A stretch of DNA of 64,000 nucleotides from the NCBI GenBank assembly GCA_910577955.1, contig CAJTNC010000001.1, forward strand, positions 263,562 to 327,561. Direction: 5' to 3'. The position numbers and the translations under genes were made by a program. The DNA is from an uncultured Lachnospiraceae bacterium (GTDB taxonomy: Bacteria > Bacillota > Clostridia > Lachnospirales > Lachnospiraceae). A model generated the notes under the pieces. That model had not been told where the DNA came from. It saw only the letters and a list, made by a program, of their open reading frames with translations, and ran no database searches. Below, piece by piece: positions 35,945 to 46,500 of the stretch (the first letter of the stretch is position 1; every line of letters starts with the position of its first letter).

Positions 35945-36582
35945 CGGCAGAGAGACAGACGGCCTTCATCCGTTCGCTGGATCAGGGCAACACAGCATTT
36001 TTGAACGAAATAGAGAGAGAAGCAAGGGAAGCGGGCGTACCCATTATCAAACCGGAAACACAGAGGCTTCTGCGGTTTTTTGTGCAGATGCGGAAACCTC
36101 TTACGATTCTGGAGATTGGATGTGCGGTCGGCTTTTCTGCGTTATTGATGAGTGAATACGGGCCGCCTGACTGTCATATAACAACCATCGAAAACTATGA
36201 TAAACGGATCGTGAAGGCGAGGGAGAACTTCAGGCGGGCGGGGAGAGAGGAAAAGATCACACTGCTCGAAGGGGATGCGGCGGACATTCTGCCGAAGATC
36301 GAAAGGCCTTGCGATATGATATTTATGGACGCGGCGAAGGGACAGTACCTTTCGTTCCTGCCGGAAGTGATGCGGCTGCTTTCGGTCGGCGGGCTTTTGC
36401 TCTCCGACAACGTGTGGCAGGAGGGGGATATTCTGGAATCCCGCTATGCGGTGACAAGACGCGACCGAACGATCCACAGCCGGATGCGGGAGTATCTGTA
36501 CCAGATCACTCACGACGAGCGGCTGGAGACGGTGATCCTGCCGGTGGGGGACGGTGTGGCGTCGTCTGTCAGAATATTATGA
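35941..36582 (+). CDS. SAM-dependent O-methyltransferase, TrmR (YrrM)-like
   Basis: The 213-residue class I methyltransferase of the COG4122 type has LEIGCAVGFSALLMSEYG (about 56-73) for SAM binding, MIFMDAAKGQYLSFLPE and LLLSDNVWQEG. In Bacillus the homologue TrmR converts 5-hydroxyuridine 34 in tRNA to 5-methoxyuridine, and its neighbours TrhP1/P2 make the hydroxyuridine. A TrhP-like gene lies just downstream here, so the same role is likely. The start is a TTG that overlaps the previous stop (TTGA). Confidence 0.85.
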   Translation: MTAERQTAFIRSLDQGNTAFLNEIEREAREAGVPIIKPETQRLLRFFVQMRKPLTILEIGCAVGFSALLMSEYGPPDCHITTIENYDKRIVKARENFRRAGREEKITLLEGDAADILPKIERPCDMIFMDAAKGQYLSFLPEVMRLLSVGGLLLSDNVWQEGDILESRYAVTRRDRTIHSRMREYLYQITHDERLETVILPVGDGVASSVRIL

Positions 36583-36596
36583 TAATATTGCTCTGA

Positions 36597-36732
36597 CGTG
36601 CAAAATATACGATCCAACGCAGGCACGCTTTCGCTGCGGTTCGACTGTAGCGGACACATAAGGCACCAAAATACGGTGCCTAAGTGCCGACAGTCTCACA
36701 GCACCTGCTTATGGATGCGTAAATTTGGCACG
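36597..36732 (+). repeat. Structured dispersed repeat, copy A
   Basis: This 136-bp element has imperfect terminal inverted repeats: CGTGCAAAATATACG at the left end, and a right end whose complement reads CGTGCCAAATTTACGC. The outer 35 bases of each end pair with each other. Inside are a small hairpin (36633-36651, GCTGCGG with a CTGTAGC partner) and a larger one (about 36651-36690, core GGCACC/GGTGCC). A second copy lies inverted at 52952-53079. Segments 36602-36623 and 36693-36726 are identical in both copies, while the hairpins differ but still pair. It fills most of the gap between the TrmR-like and U32 genes. I see nothing else in that gap. Confidence 0.85.
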
Positions 36733-36805
36733 ATTGATGCTATGATATGGCAAAAATTTTTAATTACCTGAGGACGTAAATGATATAGGAGGAGGGCAGA
36801 GCCCT

Positions 36806-38044
36806 ATGAATAAGGCGGAACTTCTGATTCCGGCGGGAAGTCTGGAAGTGTTGAAAACGGCGGTGATCTTCGGCGCGGATGCAGTCTATATCGGCGGCGA
36901 GGCATTCAGCCTGCGCGCGAAAGCAAAAAATTTTTCTTTGGAGGAGATGGCCGAGGGGATCCGGTTTGCCCATGAGCGGGGCGTTAAAGTATATGTTACG
37001 GCGAACATTTTTGCCCATCACGCAGATATCGCGGAGGCGGAAAAGTATTTTCAGGAACTGCATCAGATGAAAGAGAAGCCGGACGCCCTGATCATTTCGG
37101 ATCCGGGACTTTTTCTGACTGCGAGGGAAGTCTGTCCGGAGATCGAGATACATATTTCCACACAGGCAAACAATACAAACTATAAGACCTGCCTTTTCTG
37201 GCATAAGCAGGGGGCGACAAGGATCGTCTGTGCCAGAGAGCTGTCTTTTAATGAAATCAAAGAAATGAGGGAACACATTCCGGCACAGATGGAGATCGAA
37301 GCATTTGTGCACGGCGCCATGTGTATTTCCTATTCGGGGCGCTGTCTGTTAAGCAATTATATGACGGGACGGGATGCCAACAGAGGAGCCTGCACCCATC
37401 CCTGCCGTTTTAAGTACGCGGTGGTGGAGGAGAGCAGGCCGGGCGAGTACCTGCCCGTGTATGAGAACGAGCGGGGGACGTTTCTTTTTAACTCCGGGGA
37501 TCTGTGCATGATAGAGTATATTCCGGAGCTGCTTGAGGCGGGGATAAACAGCCTGAAGATAGAGGGGCGCATGAAAGCTGCTCTGTATGTTGCGACGGTG
37601 GCAAGAACCTACCGAAAAGCCATCGATGACTACATGAAATCGGAGGAACTTTATCGAAATAACATGGAATGGTACCGTCAGGAGATCAGGAAATGCACCT
37701 ATCGCCCCTTTACCACCGGTTTCTATTTCGGGAAACCGGGGAAAGAGTCTCAGATATACGACTCATCCACTTACCGGAGCGAAGCGGTCTATCTCGGTGT
37801 GGTAGAAGGAACGGATGAAAGGGGGTACGCCCGTCTCGAACAGAAGAACAAGTTTCATGTGGGGGACGCTGTCGAGATCATGAAGCCGGACGGCAGGAAC
37901 ATCCCGGCCATCGTGGAAGCTATGGAGGACGAGGCGGGAACCCCTATGGAAAGCTGTCCCCATGCGAGGCAGCGGTTTTCGGTGAAGCTGAGTGAAACAC
38001 CAAAGCAGTACGATCTGCTGCGGAAAGCGGAGGAGACTGCGTGA
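36806..38044 (+). CDS. Peptidase U32 family protein, TrhP-like tRNA hydroxylase
   Basis: The 412-residue protein has the U32 start ELLIPAGSLEVLKTAVIFGADAVYIGG, the signature AFVHGAMCISYSGRCLLSNYMTGRDANRGACTHPCR with conserved cysteines, and a C-terminal EF-Tu-like region. U32 proteins of this type (TrhP, formerly YrrN/YrrO/YegQ) are needed for 5-hydroxyuridine 34 in tRNA. The TrmR-like gene upstream would complete the modification. A GGAGGAGGG site precedes the ATG. An older annotation as collagenase-like protease is less likely. Confidence 0.9.
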   Translation: MNKAELLIPAGSLEVLKTAVIFGADAVYIGGEAFSLRAKAKNFSLEEMAEGIRFAHERGVKVYVTANIFAHHADIAEAEKYFQELHQMKEKPDALIISDPGLFLTAREVCPEIEIHISTQANNTNYKTCLFWHKQGATRIVCARELSFNEIKEMREHIPAQMEIEAFVHGAMCISYSGRCLLSNYMTGRDANRGACTHPCRFKYAVVEESRPGEYLPVYENERGTFLFNSGDLCMIEYIPELLEAGINSLKIEGRMKAALYVATVARTYRKAIDDYMKSEELYRNNMEWYRQEIRKCTYRPFTTGFYFGKPGKESQIYDSSTYRSEAVYLGVVEGTDERGYARLEQKNKFHVGDAVEIMKPDGRNIPAIVEAMEDEAGTPMESCPHARQRFSVKLSETPKQYDLLRKAEETA

Positions 38045-38090
38045 GCGGTCAGACCAAGGAAGAACGGGGACTTTAAACGGAGGAACGGAA

Positions 38091-40202
38091 ATGAGCGATA
38101 TGATAAATGTGGAGGAGATGTTTGGTCAGAATGTATTTGACCTCGCAAAGATGAGGAGCCGTCTGCCTAAAAATGTGTTTAAAGAGGTAAAGCGCGTTAT
38201 GGATCAGGGCGGAGAACTGTCCATGTCCGCGGCGAATGTGGTGGCGAAAGAGATGAAAGACTGGGCTGTGGAGCACGGAGCGACGCACTATTCGCACTGG
38301 TTTCAGCCGCTCACAGGCATCACTGCCGAAAAACACGACGCTTTCGTCTCCCATCCCGACGAGGACGGCAAGATGATCACGGAGTTTTCAGGGAAGGAGC
38401 TGATCAAAGGGGAGCCCGACGCATCTTCCTTTCCTTCAGGCGGCCTGCGGGCGACCTTTGAGGCGAGAGGATACACAGCTTGGGATATCACTTCCCCGGC
38501 TTTTTTGAAAGAGTCCGCCTGCGGGAAGATCCTTTGTATTCCCACGGCCTTTTGTTCTTACACAGGGGAGGCGCTGGATAAAAAGACGCCGCTTTTGCGT
38601 TCCATGGAAGCCCTCAGCACGCAGGCGCTGCGTATTGTCCGTCTCTTTGGCGATCAGGCGGCGACAAAGGTGACGGCCTGCGTGGGACCGGAACAGGAAT
38701 ATTTTCTGGTGGATAAGGATCTTTATTTACAGCGGGAGGATCTGATGTTTGCGGGCCGCACTCTGTTCGGAGCGCCGGCGCCCAAAGGGCAGGAGATGGA
38801 GGACCACTACTTCGGCGTCATCAAAGAGCGCGTGGGCGCCTATATGAAAGATTTGAACGAGGAACTGTGGAAACTGGGAGTGACCGCCAAGACGCAGCAT
38901 AATGAGGTTGCGCCGGCACAGCATGAACTGGCTCCCGTCTATGCGACGGCGAACATAGCGGTGGACCACAACCAGCTTGTGATGGAGACGATGAAGCGGA
39001 TTGCATACCATCATGATCTGCGGTGCCTGCTGCACGAGAAGCCCTATGCAGGCGTCAATGGTTCCGGTAAGCACAACAACTGGTCCATCAGCACGGACAC
39101 GGGCGTAAACCTGCTTGATCCGGGGGATACGCCGAATAAGAATGTGAGATTTCTGCTGGTGTTGGCCTGCATCATGAAAGCGGTGGACATCCATGCGGAT
39201 CTGCTGCGTCAGAGCGCCTCGGATGTGGGCAATGACCACAGACTGGGAGCGAACGAAGCGCCTCCCGCGATCATTTCGATGTTCCTCGGGGAGCAGTTGG
39301 AGGATGTTGTAAAACAGTTGATCGAGACCGGCGATGCGGCGAAATTAAAGGAAGGCGGGAAGCTGGAGACAGGGGTATCCACTCTGCCTGACTTTGAGAG
39401 GGATGCCACCGACAGAAACAGAACATCGCCCTTTGCCTTCACCGGCAACAAATTTGAGTTCCGTATGGTAGGTTCTGCAGATTCTATTGCCAGTCCCAAC
39501 ACGACCATGAATGCCATCGTTGCGGAGGCCTTCTGCGAGGCGGCGGACAGGCTGGAAGGGGCGCAGGATTTTGAGATGGCGGTACATGATCTGATCAAAG
39601 AATATATGACGAAGCATCAGCGCATCGTTTTCAATGGAAACGGCTATGCGGAGGAATGGGTGGAGGAAGCGGGGAGACGCGGACTGCCGAACATAAAATC
39701 CATGATCGAGGCGGCGAAGACGCTGACTACGGATAAAGCGGTGGAATTGTTTGAAAAATTCGGCATTTTCACGCGGGTGGAACTGGAATCCAGAGAGGAG
39801 ATCATATACGAGACTTATGCGAAGACGATCAATATCGAGGCGCTGACGATGATCGAGATGGCGGGCAAGAAAATTATCCCGGCGGTGATGAAGTACAGCA
39901 GGGATCTGGCGGAAACCGTGAATGCGGTGAAAGCGGCAGGAGTGGATGCTTTGGTGCAGACAGAACTGTTAAAAACCGTATGCGCCAAACTGGCGGCGAT
40001 GCAGGAGGCTCTTAGGAAGTTGGAGAAGGCGGAGGAGCAGGCGGGCGCCATAGAGGATGCCAAAGAACAGGCATTTTTCTATAAAGATGTGGTGAAAGGC
40101 GTGATGCGGGAACTGCGTGAACCGGCGGATGAACTGGAAATGATCGTGGATAAGGCGCTTTGGCCGATTCCTACATATGGAGAGCTGATGTTTGAGGTAT
40201 AG
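38091..40202 (+). CDS. glnN: Glutamine synthetase type III
   Basis: GlnN makes glutamine from glutamate, ammonia and ATP. The 703-residue length and order of motifs are those of type III enzymes: EMFGQNVFDLAKMRSRLP at the start, KVTACVGPEQEYFLVD, KTQHNEVAPAQHELAP, GSGKHNNWSI, RTSPFAFTGNKFEFRMVGS, and a helical C-terminus. The start at 38091 follows CGGAGGAACGG; a longer frame from 37992 overlaps the U32 gene and is rejected. It is followed by a strong terminator. Regulation is not visible in the 46-base gap before it. Confidence 0.97.
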   Translation: MSDMINVEEMFGQNVFDLAKMRSRLPKNVFKEVKRVMDQGGELSMSAANVVAKEMKDWAVEHGATHYSHWFQPLTGITAEKHDAFVSHPDEDGKMITEFSGKELIKGEPDASSFPSGGLRATFEARGYTAWDITSPAFLKESACGKILCIPTAFCSYTGEALDKKTPLLRSMEALSTQALRIVRLFGDQAATKVTACVGPEQEYFLVDKDLYLQREDLMFAGRTLFGAPAPKGQEMEDHYFGVIKERVGAYMKDLNEELWKLGVTAKTQHNEVAPAQHELAPVYATANIAVDHNQLVMETMKRIAYHHDLRCLLHEKPYAGVNGSGKHNNWSISTDTGVNLLDPGDTPNKNVRFLLVLACIMKAVDIHADLLRQSASDVGNDHRLGANEAPPAIISMFLGEQLEDVVKQLIETGDAAKLKEGGKLETGVSTLPDFERDATDRNRTSPFAFTGNKFEFRMVGSADSIASPNTTMNAIVAEAFCEAADRLEGAQDFEMAVHDLIKEYMTKHQRIVFNGNGYAEEWVEEAGRRGLPNIKSMIEAAKTLTTDKAVELFEKFGIFTRVELESREEIIYETYAKTINIEALTMIEMAGKKIIPAVMKYSRDLAETVNAVKAAGVDALVQTELLKTVCAKLAAMQEALRKLEKAEEQAGAIEDAKEQAFFYKDVVKGVMRELREPADELEMIVDKALWPIPTYGELMFEV

Positions 40203-40218
40203 AAGAAATAGGAAAGTG

Positions 40219-40255
40219 ATCCGCCGTGATTTTGCGGCGGATATTCTTGATTTTT
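40219..40255 (+). terminator. Terminator after glnN
   Basis: An 8-bp stem pairs ATCCGCCG (40219-40226) with CGGCGGAT (40235-40242), followed by a T-rich tail ending in TTTTT (40251-40255). Confidence 0.85.
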
Positions 40256-40505
40256 GTAAAATATTTGTTGCCTAAGGGCGCTTTTTCTGATAAAATATAT
40301 TCCAATTAAGGTATTTCGGAATTTTATAGTTAAGTTTATTTGATAAGCAAACAATATCCTTTCGAATTATTTCGGGGGGTATTTTTTTTTACCACATATC
40401 TGTAAAGCTTTTCCGTATGACAATGCCATATGCTGTTTGAGAATGATTCCGAGTCAAAAAAGAAAAGATAAAAGTGCAGAAAATGATGCTAATTTTGCAA
40501 AGGGC

Positions 40506-40533
40506 TTCCATAAACCTAATTTTGTGATATAAT
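40506..40533 (+). promoter_or_regulatory. Putative promoter of the pilin block (extended -10)
   Basis: A TG-extended perfect -10 box (TGATATAAT, ending 40533) has a weak -35 candidate TTCCAT (40506-40511). It lies about 58 bases before the TTG start of the giant pilin. The 40257-40505 stretch is very AT-rich and has no gene. A T-run at 40382-40390 and short A/T inverted repeats occur there, but I could not assign a riboswitch or operator. Confidence 0.6.
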
Positions 40534-40590
40534 GAAAATCAGAAGAATATTCAGAAAAAAGAAGACACATTAAAAAAAGGTGCGGTTATT

Positions 40591-43500
40591 TTGGGAAAAA
40601 TAGGCAAATTTTCAAAAAATAACAGAGGATTTACACTGGTAGAGCTGATTGTGACCATAGCAGTCAGCGCTATTTTGCTGTCTGCATCCGTGGCAGGTAT
40701 TATCGCGTGGGTGCATCATGCGGATTTTGTGCGCAATGAAAGCTATGCGGAGACGATCTATTATGCGGCGCAGGCTGAACTGACGAGATACCGCGGCAAC
40801 GGCCAGCTGGCCGAACTGGATGCGCTCGTGCGGAGCGCAGGGGAAGACAAAGCGGATATCATGGGAAAAGTCCCGGTATATGACGTCACTGACGATCACA
40901 GAGCAGGGTTAGCAGGCGAGGGCAAAGCGGACGAATATAATGAACGCTATAAAGACAGACTGTATTACCTGAAAAAGGGCGAGGGGCCGGTGGGGGATGA
41001 CAACCCGCTGGGGGGACTTCTGTCGGATTATATTTACGACGGCAGCATTATGGACGGCGCGGTCTGCGTAGAGTTTGATCCCTCTGACGGCACGGTCTAT
41101 TCGGTTACATACAGCGATAGGAATACCGTCTTTACATACGGTGAGGCGGTGGAAGAAAAAGAGTTTTCCCTGCTGGACAGAACGAAGGGGGTGCGGGAAA
41201 AGAGCCGCGTGGGTTATTACAGCACGGAGCTTTCGGATGCTGCGCCGACTGCGGTGGGAAAGACAAGAGTGGCGGAAGTGCAGCTTATCAACGAAGACCA
41301 GCTCTATCTCAAGTGGTCCCTGCCGGGGCAGTTTAGCGGTATTCGGAAATTTTTATCCTATACAATAGAAATCTATGATAAAAAGGCGGACGGTCAGCCG
41401 GCTCATACTTTTGTTCTCAAGGGAAGGGACTTGAAAGAGACGGATGCCTCTCTGAATATCAGGGATGCGGCCGGGAAGATAGATCCGGGCTATATCGTTG
41501 AACTTGCGGGGGACGACGGCGTTTCCTGCAAATTTATCGCCTACAGTCTGGGAAGCGAGATGTATCTTGTGTTGGATTCCATCGATTACGGGGCGGATCC
41601 GGAGCAGATTGCAAAGAAACAGGGGATAGAGAGCGGCTTTGACACGGACGCTCTGAGAAATTCCGCCAGCGTGCTGCAGCTTTTTTCCGAGCCGAAGGAT
41701 ATTTACGTCAGAGTGCAGGCGCAGGGAAAACCCTATAAGACCAGTGCGTGGAAACAGAGCAACGCTTCGAATACGCTGTTTGCGGCAATGAAAGAGGGCG
41801 GTCTTTTTGAGGCGGATAAAAATATTTATGAGATAAAGAACGCAAGGCATTTATACAATATACGCTATTTGGAAAAAGAGAATGAAATGACGGCCCCGCA
41901 GACAAAAGAGACTTGTTACAGGCAGACCGGAGACATAGTCTGGTCGGTGGACGAGAATAAGCTTTTTCACAGCATAAGCGTAAACACGGGTATGGTAACC
42001 GGAATGGAAATAGCCTCTTTGCAGGAAGACGATAAGTGCGTACTTTCCGGCGAGACTGAGCAGAGACCCTATTTTCCTGCGATTCCGAAACTTGGGGAAA
42101 ACTCTGTGCTGGAAGTCGAAAGCGGACGAAGCCACGAACTGAAAGAGCTGGTACTGTACCGGAGCGGGGGGGCAGCGGAAGCGGCGGAAGATACCTTGTC
42201 GGAAAACAAGCTCGGACTTATTGAAATTAACGAGGGCACAGTACGCGGACTGACAATTACCGGCGTAAATGTGCAGGGTGTCAAGAACGTGGGGGCGGTC
42301 TGCGGGATCAACGCAGACACCGGAAAGATTCTGGATACAGTCGTGTCCGGAAGAGTGAGCGGCAAAGAAAACATAGGCGGTCTGGTAGGGCTTGATATGG
42401 CTTCATCCGGTCAGGAATATGAGACAGAACCCACCGAAGAAGAACTAAAAAAAGACAGCGCCTACATAAATTTGGTCAATTATGCAGAGGTTGCCGGAAG
42501 CGTCGGAAAAGTGGGGGGCATTGTCGGCTGCCTGAATGAAAAAGGACAGACATACCGCTGCGAAAATTACGGAGCGGTAAAGGGAACGGAGATCGACACG
42601 GTATATATTGGCGGCATCTCCGGTTACAATAAAGGACTTGTGCAAAACTGTACCAGTGCGCCTGCGGATACACCTCCGGGAAGAGGCGATGACGGCGAAC
42701 TGGAACGGGCTGCCCTGAAAGGCATTTTTGTGGGCGGCATCGTTGGCTGCAACAACGGCGGGACGATCCGGGACAGCGGTACGGCGAAAGAGACGAAAAA
42801 CATGTTCGGAACAGGCGGGGACGCCTACATTATCGGCTACCGCTATGTGGGCGGCATTGTGGGTTATAATAACAGTTCGGTAGACGGCGGGAACGAAGGG
42901 ACTCTGATAAACGGGCAGGATCGGACCAACAAGGCGAAAGTGATCGGCCACGACTATGTGGGCGGTATTGTCGGCGCCAACGGGCTTTTAAAGGACAGCA
43001 ATATCATCGAAGAAATAACGCCGCAAAATAAATCCAAATATGTGACCTGTGAGATCGATAAAAAATACTCCTCCAAAATGATCGTGGAGGATTGGGTCAA
43101 TGAGGGAATGGTGGAAGCGGTAGGCGCTGCAAACGGTGACGGGACTTACGACGGCGACGGCTATTACGCGGGAGGTATTGCAGGCTATAATGCGGGGGAT
43201 CTGAAAAACTGCACAACGAGGATCAATACTTCTTCCGGCGGAGCGTCGGATCTGATCGATCAGGTACGTCTGTACGGAAAGAACGCTTCCTATGTGGGCG
43301 GCGTGGCCGGTTATAATGTGGGTCACATTTATCGTGAGGACGGAACGACTTCCGTCAACAGCGTCGTTTCCGGCAAAAAATATGTGGGAGGTATTGCAGG
43401 CTATAACGGAAGCGCGCAGAGCGCTGCTTCAGGCAGCATTGAAAACAGCGGAAGAATAGAAAATTACGAATTGTCGGGCGGCTATATATCTGCGGAAAGT

Positions 43501-46500
43501 TATGCCGGCGGATATGTGGGATTAAACACGACGGAGAGACTGCTGTCGGGAACAGACGGCAGCCCCTATATGCTTACGGCAAATCCGAATGAGGTGACGG
43601 CTGATCATATCGTGGGCGGCGTAATGGGCGCTCTTATTCTGGCGCCTGAAAATAATGGGGTTGTCAGAGTGAACTGCGCTACCGACAACTTTTTTGGCAG
43701 TGTGAAGGCTAATTACGCCTTTGCCGGCGGTTATGTGGGGTATACGCAGGTTTTGAAAAAGGGGGAGAATGCGGAGGAGAGAGCGGAAGCGCTGCGTGAA
43801 AAGCTGGCGGCAGCCGTAAAAGGTACGACAGTATGGCAGGAACAACTGCAGGAACTGACGGCATCAGTGTTGGATGAGAGACTGACGGCAGCGGACGGGG
43901 GAGCCGAACTCCAGTTTAAATATGAGGGGGTTTCCGGCGAAAGCCAGTTTGCCTCGATAGAAGCGCCGATTTTTGCTGGCGGCGCCATCGGCGGCAATAG
44001 CTGGAACACGAAGCTTTTGCTTGAGAATATCCAAAACAAAATTCAGGTGAAGGCGACTGACAGCGTCACTTATGATTTTATCAGTAAAGCGTCGAATGAA
44101 AAGGACGGCACGGAAAAGCAGGATACGTTTTCTTTTGCCGGCGGTATCATCGGGTTAGTTACGCCGAAAGCGGAAGTGGTATTATGCAGCAACAGCGGCG
44201 CGGGGGGCGTGCAGGGAACCGGTACTTACGGGGGCGGCATAGCGGAAGTAAATCTTGGGACGATAAGGGATTGTGATGCGGCTACGGCGGGCAATAAGAA
44301 TTATTACGGCGGTATCGCAGGACTAAATACCAATGAGGGGAAAATCATTTCCTGTACGCTGAAAGGACAGATCAGCGGAGACAGCTATTTGGGCGGTATT
44401 GCGGCATGCAATGAAAGCATCATCGAAAACTGTACTGTGGAGGAAAAATCAGAGGGCGAGAGCGCTGTGATCGGGACGGGAAAGTATGTGGGCGGCATTG
44501 CGGCGATCAATCGGGTAAAGGGCAAAACGGAGACGGAATCCTATGTCAATGAGATAACGGGCTGTACGGTAGACGCAAATATCGGCGTTTTGAGCAGGGG
44601 AGAGATCGTAGGCGGCGTGCTTGGGAGTTATCAGGGCGGAAGCCTGAAAAATACGGAAGTTAAGGGCGGAAAAAGTATTTACGGGTTGGACTGCGTCGGC
44701 GGAATCGCCGGAGAGATCAGCTCCGGATTGGAGGGAACGAAAGAAAATATGGTTGTCAACGGTGCGGCCGTCAACGCGGAACGTGAGGCCGGAGGCATCG
44801 GCGGATTGGTGCCGGACAACGTGACGATAAAATGGTGCGAAAACAGAGGTATGGTGAGGTCCATGTCGGGGTTTGCAGGCGGTATTGTACCTCAGGTGAC
44901 AATGGGGAGCACGGTAGAATATTGCCGGAATACCGGAAGCATCGAGGCTGTGACAAGTATAGCGGGAGGCATTGCAGCGGAAAATAACGGCGCGGTAGAA
45001 AACTGCACCGTGCAGAACGATTCTGCGGAAATTGTAATAAGGGGAACGGATTCGGTGGGAGGCATCACCGGAGAGAACAAAGGGACGGTAATCGCATGTG
45101 AAATGGTAGGAAACGTTTCCGTCAGCGACATAAACGCGAATGGAGCAGGCCGGGCCATCGGCGGTATAGCAGGCAAGAATAAGGGGCTGATCAGAGAGGC
45201 TTCGATTAAGAAAGACGGAACGAATGCATGGCCGAAAATCGCGACTCTGTCTCAAGGCAGTTATCTGGGCGGTGTTGCGGGCACGAATATGCCGGACGGA
45301 ACAGGAAGGGCGGATACAGGAAAGATTCAAGACGGTACAATAGATGCCGGTGTGGTTTTGGAAAAGGGTCAGCAGGGAACTTCCGGCGGCATAGCGGGTG
45401 CAAATGCGGGGACGATCGTAAGTATGACGTTTTCGGGAGAGGTAGCGGGAAGAGCGGGCTTTCAGTACGGAACCGGCGGCATAGCCGGCAGAAATGAGAT
45501 GGGAAATGCCACAGGAGTTATTTTGTCCTGTCGTCTGCGTGGGGGCACGGTAAGCGCGGAATCCGGCGATACGGGGTTCGGAGGACACGAAGATAATGCG
45601 AAAGGAGCTTATGTCGGAGGCATCTGCGGTATCAATCCGAAAGGGGGATCGATTGAGAGCTGTCTTTTGGAAGGAAGAAGCGAGGTGTCCGGCGATTACG
45701 GATACGTGGGCGGCATCGTGGCCTATAATCTGGGGACGGTAGAAAATATTTTGGGAGATAAGGCTGGCGGAACGCCCAGAGTCCATGGGAGCGGTAAATG
45801 CGTTATGGGTGGAATAGCAGCCTACAATGGGGAAACGGGAGTATTGGAAAACTGCGCCACCGGAGAATGGTCCATTGAAAATGAAAACACACAGCGGGGA
45901 GAAACCTATCCGACCGGAGGCATTATCGGAAGCAATAAATCCGTTTATGATCAGAAAGATCTGGAGAATAATGCGACCGTGTCCGGCGGCTGGATGACCG
46001 GCGGGGTCATCGGACAGCAGTATACTAAACTGCGGGACGGCTTTACCATTGAAAATTGTATAAATAAAGGGAATGTGACTGCGAATCACCGCAGTGCGGG
46101 AGGTATCATTTCCGACTGGCGCGGGCAAAGCGGCAGAGTGAGGGAGTGTATAAATGAGGGGCAGATTTCTATTACAGACAGCAACAGCACAAATGCGGCC
46201 GGCGGCATTATCGGCACCGGATGGTATGACGCGCCGGTTTCCATTACCATAGAGCGGTGCGGCAATGAAGGGAAAATTATGCACAGCACGTCGGGTTCAG
46301 GGGGAAGAGCCGGAGGTATTTTCGGATGTTATAACAGCAGAAGCGATTACCTGACGCTTGAGGTTACAGACTGCTATAATGCGGCTGAGATTCAGAATAA
46401 CGGTGCCGCTGCGGCAGGTATTTTTGCCGGTGATGAAGGAGGAGGAAAGGTAAATCTGACGATCGTGCGCTGCGTCAATTACGGAAAGGGAACAGACTCC

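Noticed and set aside
36640..36656. tRNA-like GGTTCGA string in repeat copy A
   Set aside because: No acceptor stem or anticodon arm can be built around it. It is the loop of a small hairpin that reads GGCTCGA in copy B.
37992..38090. N-terminal extension of glutamine synthetase
   Set aside because: It overlaps the U32 gene, lacks family similarity, and the ATG at 38091 has a strong ribosome binding site and the family start.
44449..46284. Long open frame of 611 codons on the minus strand opposite the GLUG repeats
   Set aside because: It is antisense to the giant pilin, has no ribosome binding site, and its repeats mirror the Gly-rich repeats of the sense strand.
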